Positions 1 to 6,697 of a stretch of 13,531 nucleotides of DNA are shown here, piece after piece (within the stretch, counting starts at the first letter, position 1; each line of letters starts with the position of its first letter). Where the stretch lies: contig JAQICW010000444.1 in the NCBI GenBank assembly GCA_027858355.1, forward strand, positions 1 through 13,531. The letters run 5' to 3'. A program made the position numbers and the translations under genes. The notes under the pieces were generated by a model. That model saw only the letters and a list, made by a program, of their open reading frames with translations. It made no database searches and was not told the DNA's origin. The DNA is from Desulfobacula sp. GTDB lineage: Bacteria > Desulfobacterota > Desulfobacteria > Desulfobacterales > Desulfobacteraceae.

Positions 1-87
1 TGATCTGGAATTCGCAACACTACTATATCTTCTGTCCCACACCTTACATGATTAACCTTTAACCATATCAGGCAAGGACAATGTATT

Positions 88-330
88 ATGAAAGAACAAG
101 TGCAGCACCATGAAAAATCAATGTTTCAGGTAAAAAGTGTCTATTCCAAGCGATGCGCCATTGACCGCAGATCTCCGGTTGACCGGCGCATTTTGGATAT
201 GGGCCCTGGTTATCCCCGGGCTGAAAACCGGGTAACCATAAAAGACAGACGAAGGGGATGGGAAGACAGGTATGGCTGGGAGAGAATCAGTAGATGGAGT
301 AGTTCTCCCATATATTCTGATCTGCCGTAG
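88..330 (+). CDS. Small uncharacterised basic protein with DRR repeats
   Basis: An 80-residue soluble protein that I cannot assign to a function. It is rich in Arg, Asp and Trp and carries repeated Arg-rich units: AIDRRSPVDRR at about residues 24-34, KDRRRGWEDRYGWER at about 52-66, and an SRWSS stretch near the C-terminus. There is no signal peptide, membrane segment or cysteine pair. Small proteins with (E/D)RRxxxDRR-type units are common in sulfate-reducing deltaproteobacteria; that comparison is from memory, and no function is known to me. The start at 88 is supported by an AAGGA ribosome-binding site at about 75-79. It stands alone: no gene is visible upstream in the first 87 bases, and 235 bases separate it from the membrane protease gene downstream. 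The regular composition and good start make it likely to be real. Confidence 0.65.
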   Translation: MKEQVQHHEKSMFQVKSVYSKRCAIDRRSPVDRRILDMGPGYPRAENRVTIKDRRRGWEDRYGWERISRWSSSPIYSDLP

Positions 331-422
331 AATCTGAGTTTTTGGTTAGCCTTTTTTCGTTTATGTGACCAACTTGAATACAAATTATTATTTCATCGTA
401 CAACTATCTAATGTCAATTACT

Positions 423-435
423 TTGTCCCGGACAA
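423..435. promoter_or_regulatory. Perfect palindrome TTGTCC-C-GGACAA
   Basis: A perfect 6-bp inverted repeat with a one-base centre lies in the 235-base gap between the small DRR-repeat gene and the membrane protease gene, about 130 bases before the protease start. An extra TTGTC half-site follows at 441-445. The shape suits a dimeric repressor or activator, but no -35/-10 pair could be placed confidently beside it, and it is not followed by a T-run, so it is not a terminator. A chance occurrence is possible. Confidence 0.25.
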
Positions 436-565
436 GATAATTGTCACACAATACGTACAACCGGCTTATTTTTCATCCGTCCTTTGACTGCCTGTTTTTG
501 CAGCTATTCCCAGGCCTTTAAATTCCCCATTGTTTTGATTCCTGGTTCATGGTAAAGAATCCTGA

Positions 566-1339
566 ATGGAAACCACTAAAAAAGCTGACTATTCTTCTCT
601 AACCAACCGGGACCTTCTACTTCCATATTTTGCGCCCTATTTTGCATACGTTGGTATTGCTGCTTTATTTCAGAACATAATGCCAATTGAGGTCAACTAT
701 TGTTTAAGGCTTATCGCTGTTCCAGCCCTGCTGTACTGGGCCTGGCGCTGGTATGTGCCTTTGACCGGTCCGAACAGCCCCTTTATATCGATTCTCTATG
801 GCCTGGTCGCTGGTGTGCTTGGCTTTGGTTTATGGATTGTTTTTTATGCACCTTTTGCTGAACCTGATACCACTGCCTGGTCAAGTTCGGGCTTTTATTT
901 GAGGTTTATCTCTGCCAGTCTTGTTGTCCCTGTTTTTGAAGAAATAGCAATGCGCGGTTATGTGTTCAGATTTGCCCTGCAATGGGACCAAATTCGAAAA
1001 AATAAGCTCCGAAAAGATAAGGCCATAAAAGATAAGACCGGAAAACACCAGAACCGAAAAAAAATGCTCAAAGGCTCCTTTGTAAAAGTTCTTGATGAAT
1101 CCAATATATCAGATGTCAGGGCAGGGTCCTGGACAGTCTGGGCCGTTCTGATTTCAAGCATTGTTTTTGCCCTTGGACACACGGTTCAGCAATGGCCTGC
1201 AGCAATTGCCTATGGTATTTTAATGTCTGTTTTATGGATCTTAAGAAAAGATCTGCTGACCTGCATAATAGCCCATGGAACCACAAACTTGACCCTGGCT
1301 CTGTATGTTTATTTTACAGGCCATTGGGAATTATGGTAA
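566..1339 (+). CDS. CPBP/CAAX-type membrane protease, exosortase-associated
   Basis: A 257-residue polytopic inner-membrane protein of the CPBP (CAAX protease and bacteriocin-processing) family of putative metalloproteases. Motif 1 is EEIAMR (E125, E126, R130), motif 2 is FALGH (H205), and motif 3 is HGTTN (H237, N241); these form the expected intramembrane active site. Hydrophobic segments lie at about 20-40, 48-66, 74-96, 110-124, 188-204, 210-226 and 229-250. The ending TNLTLALYVYFTGHWELW closely resembles the CAAX-protease-related proteins found in genomes with PEP-CTERM/exosortase systems (the TIGR03008 type, from memory), which fits the PEP-CTERM gene nearby. The substrate is unknown. 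An unusual insert at about residues 144-170, very rich in Lys and Arg, separates motifs 1 and 2 and should form a basic cytoplasmic loop. The ribosome-binding site is weak. The epimerase gene follows after 53 bases, probably on the same transcript. Confidence 0.88.
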   Translation: METTKKADYSSLTNRDLLLPYFAPYFAYVGIAALFQNIMPIEVNYCLRLIAVPALLYWAWRWYVPLTGPNSPFISILYGLVAGVLGFGLWIVFYAPFAEPDTTAWSSSGFYLRFISASLVVPVFEEIAMRGYVFRFALQWDQIRKNKLRKDKAIKDKTGKHQNRKKMLKGSFVKVLDESNISDVRAGSWTVWAVLISSIVFALGHTVQQWPAAIAYGILMSVLWILRKDLLTCIIAHGTTNLTLALYVYFTGHWELW

Positions 1340-1392
1340 ACCATTCATATGACAAAATACCAATACTATACTGATTCAGCAAAAGGAAAATT

Positions 1393-2433
1393 ATGAAAGT
1401 TCTTGTCACGGGAGTTGCAGGTTTCATAGGATACAGCCTGACAGCCCGTCTCCTTGAAGAGGGACACAAGGTCTGGGGTATTGATAATTTAAATGATTAT
1501 TATGATGTTAATTTAAAAAAAGACAGGCTGGCCAGACTATCCGCCCAGGAAGCCAGACAAAAAGGCCAGACAAAAAATAAACAAAATGCATTTACTTTTC
1601 TTAAGCTTGATCTGGCTGACAGAACCAGTATCAAAGATCTGTTTGATGCAAACTCCTTTGACTGCGTGGTTAATCTGGCTGCCCAGGCCGGTGTTAGATA
1701 CAGCATAGACAATCCAGCCTCCTATGTGGATTCCAACCTTGTGGGGTTTGGAAATATCCTGGAAGGATGCCGCCATTCAAAGGTAAAACATCTGGTGTAC
1801 GCTTCCTCAAGTTCTGTTTACGGGCTTAACACCCTTATGCCGTTTTCCGTACGTCATAACGTGGACCATCCCATCAGCCTTTATGCAGCTTCCAAAAAGG
1901 CCAATGAACTCATGGCCCACACATACAGCTACCTGTATAATCTGCCCTGTACAGGCCTGAGGTTTTTTACGGTGTACGGTCCCTGGGGAAGACCGGATAT
2001 GGCGCTTTTTCTGTTTACCAATGCGATTATGAATAACAAGCCCATCAAGGTGTTTAACAATGGTAATATGCAGAGGGATTTCACCTATATAGATGATATT
2101 GTGGAAGGGGTGATCAGGGTGATGAAAAAAATTCCAAAGCCAGACCCTGACTGGTCTTCAGATTCCCCCAACCCTTCTTCCAGCTGTGTTCCCTATAAAT
2201 TGTATAATATAGGAAACAACCAGCCTGTGGAGCTTATGGAATTTATCCGCAGCATTGAAAAAGCCATTGGGAAAAAAGCTATCATTGATTATCTTCCCCT
2301 TCAGCCAGGGGATGTTCCAGCCACCTATGCAGATGTGAATGATTTGATAGCAGACACTGGGTTTAAACCATCCACACCTGTTAATCAGGGAATTCAGAAT
2401 TTTGTTGACTGGTACCAGTCCTATTATGTCTGA
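1393..2433 (+). CDS. UDP-glucuronate 4-epimerase (NAD-dependent, SDR family)
   Basis: A cytoplasmic extended short-chain dehydrogenase/reductase of 346 residues that should interconvert UDP-glucuronate and UDP-galacturonate, supplying a uronic-acid donor for surface polysaccharide. The N-terminal Rossmann motif is G7-VA-G10-FI-G13, with the NAD-ribose acid at D31 in [10 protein letters not shown]. The catalytic part has the serine stretch ASSSSVYG (about 137-144) and the YxxxK pair Y164/K168. [15 protein letters not shown] (about 190-204) and [13 protein letters not shown] (about 227-239) are the usual signature of the UDP-GlcA epimerase subgroup rather than GalE. Length is normal, apart from a short polar insert at about 51-66. 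An AAAGGA site sits a few bases before the ATG. It lies 53 bases after the membrane protease gene. Its substrate would come from a UDP-glucose dehydrogenase; a scar of such a gene lies at 12764-12853. Another 4-epimerase specificity is possible but less likely. Confidence 0.88.
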   Translation: MKVLVTGVAGFIGYSLTARLLEEGHKVWGIDNLNDYYDVNLKKDRLARLSAQEARQKGQTKNKQNAFTFLKLDLADRTSIKDLFDANSFDCVVNLAAQAGVRYSIDNPASYVDSNLVGFGNILEGCRHSKVKHLVYASSSSVYGLNTLMPFSVRHNVDHPISLYAASKKANELMAHTYSYLYNLPCTGLRFFTVYGPWGRPDMALFLFTNAIMNNKPIKVFNNGNMQRDFTYIDDIVEGVIRVMKKIPKPDPDWSSDSPNPSSSCVPYKLYNIGNNQPVELMEFIRSIEKAIGKKAIIDYLPLQPGDVPATYADVNDLIADTGFKPSTPVNQGIQNFVDWYQSYYV

Positions 2434-2452
2434 ATAACGTCAAACACGTATC

Positions 2453-2475
2453 GGGTTCTGTTTATTCCAGAGCCC
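2453..2475. terminator. Hairpin between convergent genes, possible weak terminator
   Basis: An 8-bp stem (GGGTTCTG against CAGAGCCC, one G-T wobble) with a 7-base loop lies between the epimerase stop and the convergent pepN, overlapping the pepN stop codon. There is no clear T-run on either side, so it is not a classical intrinsic terminator. Its position between two converging genes makes a role in transcript ending or 3' end protection plausible. Confidence 0.35.
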
Positions 2476-5074
2476 TTGACACAATTTCATAGACATTCTT
2501 GGAAAGGGCTGGATCAGCCATGATTGTCTCCAAAGAGTTTCTCATTAATCCCTGCCTTTTTTCATCGTATTTTTTCCAATGATTAAAACAGGAAGCAAGC
2601 CTTGCTGCTATCTGTGGATTGATTTTATCCAGTTGAAGAATCTGATCTGCGATAAATGCATACCCTTTCCCGTCTGCCCTGTGAAAATTAATGGGATTCA
2701 CCATGGCAAAGGTATAGATCAGGGATCTGACCTTGTTGGGATTGGTAATTGAAAAATCCAGATGGCTGGTCAAAGCCTGTATATTATCCAAAGTATCATC
2801 CAGGCAGGAGCCTGCCTGGACTGCAAACCATTTGTCCAGAACAAGTTTGTTATGATGCCATTTTTTATAAAAGGCCTGGGTTCCTGCCTGTTTTGCATCA
2901 GGATCAATCTGGCTTAAGATCCGGAAAGCTGCAAATTCATCGGTCATGTTTTCTGCAGTCTCAAACCTGTGGAAAACCATGGCTGTGGTCTCTGTTTCCA
3001 TGAGACTTCCAACATAGGACAATGCCAGGTTTTTAAGGCTTCTGTCGGAAATGGCTTTGAAAGATAAGCTCAAGGTATCTGAAGAAGAACATTTTTGAAT
3101 AATATCAAGAAATTCTGGTTTTAACTGCAAGGCCAGTTCCTTTTTCAAAAACATTCTGGCCTGGTGGATGGTTGTCACGTCAATGGGGTCATAATGATCT
3201 TTGATCTCGGTCTCCTGGGGCAGCAGCAAGGCTTTTGCAAGAAAGGCCCTGTCAATATCAGGATCAATCAAAGCTTTTTTAAAGGCCTGGACCAGGTCAG
3301 GGGATACAGTTGTTGTCCTCTGTTCCTGGATTGCAGATATTAATTGTTTTATCTCCTGTAAAAACAGGGTCTGGGCCGCATCCCATTGGTTGAACTCATC
3401 AGAATCATGGGCCATGAGAAAGGCAAGATCTGAATCTGAAAAATCTGTAGTAAGCTTTACAGGAGCTGAAAATTGCCTGAACACGGAAGGAATGATATCA
3501 GGGTCCATATTTTCAAAGGCAAAGGTTTCTTTTTCAGATTTTAATTGGATAAGGGAGTTTTTTTCCGGAGTAATATCATTGCCCTGGCCATCCATAAGCC
3601 CCAGACGTACAGGAATATGAAGGGGCAGCTTTTCTTTCTGGTTTCTGTCAGGAGCGGTTTTTTGCTCAAAAATCAGGGTCAGGGTTTTGCTTTCCAGGTC
3701 ATAGGATCGTGATAGGCTTATCAGGGGGGTGCCAGATTGGGAATACCAGAGTTTGAACTGGGTCAGATCAATTCCAGACATTTCTTCCATAACCGAAACA
3801 AAGTCTTCAATGGTCACGGCCATGCCGTCAAATTTTTTAAAATACAGGTCCATGCCTTTTCTGAAAAAGGATTCTCCCAGGATCTGGTGGATCATCCTGA
3901 TCAGTTCCGAACCTTTTTCATACACGGTCATGGTATAAAAATTATCCATTTTAATATAAGACTCAGGCCTGACAGGATGGGCCATGGGGCCTGCATCTTC
4001 CGGAAATTGAAAGGCCCTCAGGTTTTTTACGCAGGAAATGCGCTTCACAGCCCTGGAGTTCAGGTCTGATGAAAATTCCTGATCCCGGAATACGGTCAGA
4101 CCTTCCTTAAGACTTAATTGAAACCAGTTTTTAAGGGTGACGCGGTTCCCGGTCCAATTATGAAAATATTCATGGGCAATCACCCCTTGAACATTCATAA
4201 AGTCTTCATCCGTAGCAGTCTTTGGATCGGCCAGGACATATTTTGAATTAAAAATATTAAGGCCCTTGTTTTCCATGGCCCCGGCATTAAAGTCGTTGAT
4301 GGCCACTATCTGGTATAAATCAAGATCATATTCAAGGCCGAAACGTTTTTCATCCCATTCCATTGCCTGTTTCAGGGAGTTCATGGCATGGCTGCATTTA
4401 TAAATATTTTCCTTTTCCGAATAAATTTTTAAATCCACCTTTCTGCCGGAACCCGTGGTGAATTTATCCTTTAAAACAGAAAGATCACCTGCCACAAGGG
4501 CAAAGAGATAAGAAGGTTTCTTATATGGATCATCCCATCGTACATAATGTCTGTTGTTATCAAGGTCTCCGGCTGCCACAAGGTTACCGTTGGAAAGCAG
4601 AACCGGGTATCGGGTTTTATCGGCAATAATGGTGCAGGAATATAAAGCCATCACATCGGGCCGGTCAGGAAAAGGCGTGATTTCTCTGAACCCCTGGGCT
4701 TCACACTGGGTGCAGAAGATATCCCCGGACATGTATAAGCCTTGCAGGCTGGTGTTTTCCCTGGGCTTTAAAATGGATACAATTTCAAGCCTGAACCTGT
4801 CCGGTGTTGTAACAAGTTTGAAATAATCGTCACCGGACTGGTATTCCCCGGGCAATAAAACCATGCCGTCGGCGATCACGGAAACAATTTTATAGGGTCC
4901 TTTGTCAAAAACAAGGGCAGCATTTTTATCAGCAGCAGCTTTATTGTTTCGTATTTTCAGTTTGGAAGTGACTTTAGTCTGATCTTCTTGAATCTCAAAA
5001 GTTAGATCTACTTGATCAACAATAAATTCTGGCGGTTTGTAATCTTTTAGATAAATAGTCTTTGGTTTTTTCAT
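2462..5074 (-). CDS. pepN: Aminopeptidase N (M1 family zinc metallopeptidase)
   Basis: A cytoplasmic zinc aminopeptidase of 870 residues that removes N-terminal residues from peptides in the last steps of protein turnover. The order is the standard PepN one: an N-terminal beta domain with GLYMSGDIFCTQCEAQGFR (about 112-130), the exopeptidase motif GAMEN (265-269), the zinc site HEYFH (301-305) with the third ligand E324 in SLKEGLTVFRDQ, TVYEKGSELIRMIH for the catalytic tyrosine region, then the helical C-terminal half. Length matches gamma-proteobacterial PepN. I chose the ATG at 5074 (MKKPKTIYLKDYKPPEF), because the residues align with the usual PepN start; a TTG at 5110 would add 12 residues without a ribosome-binding site. 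No clear Shine-Dalgarno precedes 5074 either. It is a housekeeping gene with its own transcription: a terminator at 5147-5175 isolates it from the PEP-CTERM gene upstream. No link to the EPS genes is implied. Confidence 0.96.
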   Translation of the reverse strand: MKKPKTIYLKDYKPPEFIVDQVDLTFEIQEDQTKVTSKLKIRNNKAAADKNAALVFDKGPYKIVSVIADGMVLLPGEYQSGDDYFKLVTTPDRFRLEIVSILKPRENTSLQGLYMSGDIFCTQCEAQGFREITPFPDRPDVMALYSCTIIADKTRYPVLLSNGNLVAAGDLDNNRHYVRWDDPYKKPSYLFALVAGDLSVLKDKFTTGSGRKVDLKIYSEKENIYKCSHAMNSLKQAMEWDEKRFGLEYDLDLYQIVAINDFNAGAMENKGLNIFNSKYVLADPKTATDEDFMNVQGVIAHEYFHNWTGNRVTLKNWFQLSLKEGLTVFRDQEFSSDLNSRAVKRISCVKNLRAFQFPEDAGPMAHPVRPESYIKMDNFYTMTVYEKGSELIRMIHQILGESFFRKGMDLYFKKFDGMAVTIEDFVSVMEEMSGIDLTQFKLWYSQSGTPLISLSRSYDLESKTLTLIFEQKTAPDRNQKEKLPLHIPVRLGLMDGQGNDITPEKNSLIQLKSEKETFAFENMDPDIIPSVFRQFSAPVKLTTDFSDSDLAFLMAHDSDEFNQWDAAQTLFLQEIKQLISAIQEQRTTTVSPDLVQAFKKALIDPDIDRAFLAKALLLPQETEIKDHYDPIDVTTIHQARMFLKKELALQLKPEFLDIIQKCSSSDTLSLSFKAISDRSLKNLALSYVGSLMETETTAMVFHRFETAENMTDEFAAFRILSQIDPDAKQAGTQAFYKKWHHNKLVLDKWFAVQAGSCLDDTLDNIQALTSHLDFSITNPNKVRSLIYTFAMVNPINFHRADGKGYAFIADQILQLDKINPQIAARLASCFNHWKKYDEKRQGLMRNSLETIMADPALSKNVYEIVSRALE

Positions 5075-5081
5075 AATGAAC

Positions 5082-5110
5082 AAATTAAGGTAAGCTTTGG
5101 AAATTGTCAA
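5082..5110 (-). promoter_or_regulatory. Possible promoter of pepN, with TSS near the start codon
   Basis: On the minus strand a perfect TTGACA (5110-5105) is followed after 17 bases by TAATTT (5087-5082), a poor -10 element with 3 of 6 consensus bases. The implied transcription start falls within a base or two of the pepN ATG at 5074, which would make the mRNA nearly leaderless and would fit the missing ribosome-binding site. The -10 is weak, so the real promoter could lie elsewhere between the terminator at 5147 and the ATG. Confidence 0.3.
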
Positions 5111-5146
5111 TACTTTGGAATAAAGGAGGGAATATGACCATGAAAT

Positions 5147-5175
5147 AAAAAAAACAGGACCCAGAAAGGGCCCTG
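5147..5175 (-). terminator. Rho-independent terminator of the PEP-CTERM gene
   Basis: Read on the minus strand, an 8-bp stem (CAGGGCCC against GGGTCCTG, one G-T wobble) with a 5-base loop is followed at once by eight T residues (5154-5147). It lies 25 bases beyond the stop codon of the PEP-CTERM gene and upstream of pepN, so it ends the PEP-CTERM transcript and separates the two genes. Confidence 0.85.
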
Positions 5176-5200
5176 CTTTGATTGTGAATTAAAAATGTAT

Positions 5201-6040
5201 TTATTTTTTTATTTTTTTCCTTGTGATGCCGGCAAGACCAAGCAGACCCATTCCAAAAAGAATCATGGTAGCTGGTTCTGGAACAGGAGTTTGCCCGACA
5301 ATCATATCATTCCCGCATTGCATTGTGTTTTTAACAAGCATGTTAGTAATATCAAAGGAAGTAGAAGAAAGAAAGGCAAGGTCTACCGTTACTACGTTAT
5401 GGGTATCACCCAATAGTGATATACCGAATGAATTTAAGATTTGTTGATCAGTTTGGTTTGCAAGATATTCAAAAACTCTGTCTACAGACCCTGTGTCTGT
5501 ATCCGAAAAAGTCGCTTCACCGGATTTTAATGACCCATCGTCAGAATACCTCCATGGATTGGAGCCTTGATTTTGTGGATAATAACTTGTAATGGTCTCT
5601 GACGAGCCTGATAGCGCAATAGCAGTAAATAATCTGCTACCTGATGTATCCCAATCCATATCAAGGACCAGGTCAAAACCAAAGGTCTCTTGAACTGTTA
5701 TATTCCCATATGTCGTATACGTAGAATCAATGGGGGCACCATATTCAGCATCCCCGGTAAAATCAATAAAAATATCACCAGAGGTATAATTGGATTCACC
5801 GGCAAGAAAGTCGTATCCACCGATCAAAGAAAGCTTGGTGCCTTCTAAAACAAATGCCTCAAGATCCCATGCCTGGGTTGCAACCATACCAGGTTCAACT
5901 TCCTCGTCTTCATTTGTACTACTATGCCAGCCAGAACCATCTGTATATGTATCGGCAATGGTAATATTAATTGCCTGGGCACTGGAAATATATAAAAAAA
6001 TGAATCCACAGGACAGAAAGATTAATAAAAGTTTTTTCAT
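5201..6040 (-). CDS. Secreted PEP-CTERM sorting-domain protein
   Basis: A 279-residue exported protein of unknown function that should be processed at its C-terminus by an exosortase and delivered to the cell surface or EPS matrix. It begins with a Sec signal peptide (MKKLLLIFLS onward, hydrophobic to about residue 20, likely cut after SAQA at 23). The mature part is acidic, rich in Thr, Ser, Gly and aromatic residues, and predicted mainly as beta strands; it has a single cysteine (C242) near the tail. The tail is a textbook PEP-CTERM signal: VPEP at 253-256, a hydrophobic segment (about 258-272) and the basic end TRKKIKK. I do not recognise the central domain. The start has a good AAGGAG site 7 bases upstream. 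The gene is monocistronic, ended by the terminator at 5147-5175, and divergent from the EPS operon across a 716-base region. Such proteins depend on an exosortase, which is absent from this window. Confidence 0.92.
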   Translation of the reverse strand: MKKLLLIFLSCGFIFLYISSAQAINITIADTYTDGSGWHSSTNEDEEVEPGMVATQAWDLEAFVLEGTKLSLIGGYDFLAGESNYTSGDIFIDFTGDAEYGAPIDSTYTTYGNITVQETFGFDLVLDMDWDTSGSRLFTAIALSGSSETITSYYPQNQGSNPWRYSDDGSLKSGEATFSDTDTGSVDRVFEYLANQTDQQILNSFGISLLGDTHNVVTVDLAFLSSTSFDITNMLVKNTMQCGNDMIVGQTPVPEPATMILFGMGLLGLAGITRKKIKK

Positions 6041-6099
6041 TATGGTGCTCCTTAACTCTATATTTTTTTAAGTTAATTAAAATAATTAGTTAAAACTTT

Positions 6100-6119
6100 A
6101 TTATACAATAAATATGCCA
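6100..6119 (-). promoter_or_regulatory. Promoter of the PEP-CTERM gene (sigma-54-like overlapping TATAAT)
   Basis: On the minus strand TGGCATATTTATTGTA (6119-6104) has the sigma-54 layout TGGCAYR-N4-TTGCW with correct spacing. It is preceded by the favoured C, but the conserved GC of the -12 element reads GT. A perfect sigma-70 -10 hexamer TATAAT (6105-6100) overlaps its end, although the matching -35 region is poor. Either reading gives a leader of roughly 50 bases before the ATG at 6040, so a promoter here is likely while its sigma factor is uncertain. Confidence 0.5.
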
Positions 6120-6190
6120 GAGTTAAGAAACCAATGTTTATAGTACTTTAAAGGTTTGGAGCGGTAATGTTTGTGAAGTAAAATACATAA

Positions 6191-6212
6191 TTTGGGTAAA
6201 AATATTCCCAAA
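6191..6212. promoter_or_regulatory. Dyad TTTGGG-N10-CCCAAA
   Basis: Two perfect 6-base arms (6191-6196 and 6207-6212) flank a 10-base AT-only spacer. The centre lies about 110 bases upstream of the predicted start of the leftward PEP-CTERM transcript, a typical distance for an enhancer site of a sigma-54 activator. No T-run follows, so termination is unlikely. Which protein binds is unknown. Confidence 0.3.
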
Positions 6213-6219
6213 GTTTGGC

Positions 6220-6240
6220 AAAATGAACTTAAAATGAACT
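6220..6240. repeat. Tandem direct repeat AAAATGAACT, two copies 11 bases apart
   Basis: Two identical 10-base copies (6220-6229 and 6231-6240) are spaced by one base, so they repeat with a period of 11, about one helical turn. They sit beside the TTTGGG dyad in the divergent control region. They could be tandem sites for a regulator or a chance duplication. Confidence 0.35.
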
Positions 6241-6442
6241 CAGGAAGTATAAATAATCTATGGATTGATTGTTGTCATCGACCTCTTTATTGGAACGAGT
6301 TGAAACATATGAAGGTTTTAATGGTTAAATTGTTACATTTTTTCGTAATAGTATGTATTTTTTTTCATATATTGTCCTTAAATAGATTTTAATAATGAAA
6401 AAATACAATGATTCCAGACTGGTTTATCTATTTCAATTCTTC

Positions 6443-6459
6443 ATCCTGAAATACAGGAT
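6443..6459. promoter_or_regulatory. Dyad ATCCTG-N5-CAGGAT, candidate activator site
   Basis: A perfect 6-base inverted repeat with a 5-base spacer, total 17 bases, the size typical of enhancer sites for sigma-54 activators. Its centre is about 120 bases upstream of the transcription start predicted for the EPS operon. A further half-site ATCCTG is at 6505-6510. The role is inferred from position and symmetry alone. Confidence 0.35.
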
Positions 6460-6546
6460 AGGCATAGATCATCAATTTCACAGAACCATTAAATCAAGCT
6501 TCTAATCCTGGCAGTTTCCATGTCAATGTCTTGCTTTTTTAAATTT

Positions 6547-6562
6547 TGGCATGCATATTGCT
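6547..6562 (+). promoter_or_regulatory. Sigma-54 (RpoN) promoter of the EPS operon
   Basis: The sequence TGGCATGCATATTGCT matches the sigma-54 consensus TGGCACG-N4-TTGCW at every constrained base but one (T for C in the sixth position, where T is tolerated), including the invariant GG and GC at the right spacing. It is preceded by T, the accepted pyrimidine. Transcription would start near 6573 and run into the EPS operon, leaving a leader of about 180 bases before 6757. Sigma-54 promoters need an AAA+ activator; exosortase-associated EPS loci commonly carry such a regulator (PrsR) with its kinase PrsK, though neither is in this window. Confidence 0.65.
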
Positions 6563-6697
6563 ATTCTTACGTTTGTCTTTCTTTTTTGGTTGCCATGAAA
6601 TTAACCTGGATAGGTGCATAAAAGTTGGAGAAGACTCTGTTGTAGCTATTTTGATTGGTTTGTTGTTGACAAAAGAAGGATTTTAAGAAAGTATGTG

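Noticed and set aside
487..502. Possible sigma-54 site before the membrane protease gene (ends in TTGCA)
   Set aside because: The essential GG of the -24 element is missing at the required spacing.
3201..3620. Long open frame on the + strand inside pepN
   Set aside because: It is the antisense shadow of the well-supported pepN reading frame and looks like no known protein.
5075..5110. Longer pepN start at a TTG, adding 12 residues
   Set aside because: The TTG lies in a TTGACA hexamer, lacks a ribosome-binding site, and the extra residues are not part of the usual PepN N-terminus.
5121..5148. Strong AAAGGAGG before an ATG on the + strand
   Set aside because: The frame ends after four codons and lies antisense between two minus-strand genes; a coincidence.
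6192..6392. Open frame of 66 codons in the divergent intergenic region
   Set aside because: It begins at a TTG inside the TTTGGG dyad, has no ribosome-binding site and no family resemblance. The region fits regulatory DNA better.
6395..6505. 36-codon frame beginning MKKYNDSRLVYLF
   Set aside because: No ribosome-binding site, no recognisable sequence, and it runs through the ATCCTG/CAGGAT dyad; likely chance.
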